Shown here in pieces: positions 63,687-64,000 of a stretch of 64,000 nucleotides of DNA. Positions within the stretch are counted from its first letter, which is position 1; each line of letters opens with the position of its first letter. The translations under genes were made by a program, and so were the position numbers. This DNA comes from Pedobacter sp. SYSU D00535 (GTDB lineage: Bacteria; Bacteroidota; Bacteroidia; Sphingobacteriales; Sphingobacteriaceae): assembly GCF_017355855.1 (NCBI RefSeq), contig NZ_JAFEWD010000002.1, positions 310,001 to 374,000 of the forward strand, written 5' to 3'. A model generated the notes under the pieces. The model worked only from the letters and a program-made list of their open reading frames with translations, did no database searches and was not told where the DNA came from.

Positions 63687-64000
63687 TTACTTCATCAAAA
63701 AGGTGTAATTATCAATATTTTTTAATGCAATATTGGTTCCCCGTGCTACTGCTCTCAGCGGATCATCAGCTATCCGTACTGGAAGCTTGGTTTTGGAAGA
63801 TATACGCCGGTCGAGGCCTCTTAACATCGCCCCTCCACCCGTTAGGTAAATGCCGGTTTGATAAATATCTGCCGAAAGTTCCGGCGGCGTAATTTCAAGT
63901 GCTTTTAGCACAGCTTCTTCAATTTTAGATATCGACTTGTCAAGGCAATGGGCGATTTCTGTATATGAAACCGTGATCTGTTTTGGCGTCCCGGTCATTA
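63687..64000 (-). CDS. mreB: Rod shape-determining protein MreB, 3' part only
   Basis: The C-terminal 104 residues of MreB, cut by the right window edge; the frame continues to the last base. Actin-fold subdomain IIA motifs are visible: ISKIEEAVLKALEITPPELSADIYQTGIYLTGGGAMLRGLDRRISSKTKLPVRIADDPLRAVARGTNIALKNID, including the adenosine motif (LTGGGAMLRGLD) and the usual DPLRAVARGTG-type end. MreB polymerises under the inner membrane and guides lateral wall synthesis. The rest of the cluster (mreC, mreD, pbp2, rodA) would lie downstream of mreB, but to the left of this gene is an efflux gene, so mreCD are not adjacent here. Confidence 0.93.
   Translation of the reverse strand, partial: MTGTPKQITVSYTEIAHCLDKSISKIEEAVLKALEITPPELSADIYQTGIYLTGGGAMLRGLDRRISSKTKLPVRIADDPLRAVARGTNIALKNIDNYTFLMK

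Overview
The window looks like a chromosomal segment from a member of the Bacteroidota, most likely Sphingobacteriales (Pedobacter/Arcticibacter-like). Grounds: type IX secretion/gliding components (GldK, GldN and a DUF5103 plug-type protein), upstream regions lacking Shine-Dalgarno sequences but carrying Bacteroidota-type -7 boxes (TAnnTTTG), a bacillithiol-type YtxJ protein, and many lipoproteins and signal peptides of Bacteroidota style. Genes are densely packed. I see no rRNA, tRNA, CRISPR array, insertion sequence, integrase or prophage; this is core and housekeeping DNA rather than an island.

Layout. 1-2028: the end of an ABC exporter cluster (ATPase cut by the window edge, FtsX-type permease, DUF3299-like periplasmic protein). 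2067-4589: large secreted zinc metalloprotease. 4738-13022: one co-directional run gcvP-gcvH-gcvT-sdaA-amino-acid permease-sigma-70 factor, linking glycine cleavage, serine deamination and amino-acid transport to a divergent RpoD-like sigma factor. 13152-17406: small proteins, then a quinone/electrophile detoxification cluster (MhqO-like ring-cleaving dioxygenase, MhqD-like hydrolase, cupin), a Crp/Fnr-type regulator and a YceI protein. The dioxygenase and YceI promoters share an 18-bp element at identical spacing. 17634-27104: DUF4403 lipoprotein, two orphan PAS histidine kinases flanking a quinone-oxidoreductase-type enzyme, STAS-like and DUF3606 proteins, the T9SS plug-type protein and an ABC-F ATPase. 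27280-30015: a broken secreted-protein gene and an M13 metallopeptidase.

30299-37602: a compact GlgE-pathway operon (glgE, treS-maltokinase fusion, glgB) that turns trehalose into branched alpha-glucan. 37826-44260: small surface proteins, a GH43 lipoprotein, YtxJ, a LigD lacking the phosphoesterase domain, a frameshifted YciI gene and a phosphohexomutase. 44975-47358: gldK-gldN pair without gldL and gldM between them. 47457-52591: mostly hypothetical proteins plus an EVE protein, sterol-desaturase family protein, UspA and an SH3-NlpC/P60 peptidase.

53514-60879: complete histidine operon, transcribed leftward as hisG-hisD-hisC-hisB-hisH-hisA-hisF-hisIE, with a WD40 gene abutting its 3' end. 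Upstream of hisG I find a previously unannotated 19-codon reading frame (MILVFTHHMHAHHRHCGDR, six histidines) behind a TATATTTG promoter box. It is an excellent candidate his leader peptide and is the most interesting item in the window. The right end has a small membrane protein, a Cof-type HAD phosphatase, a Bcr/CflA-type efflux pump and the C-terminal part of MreB.
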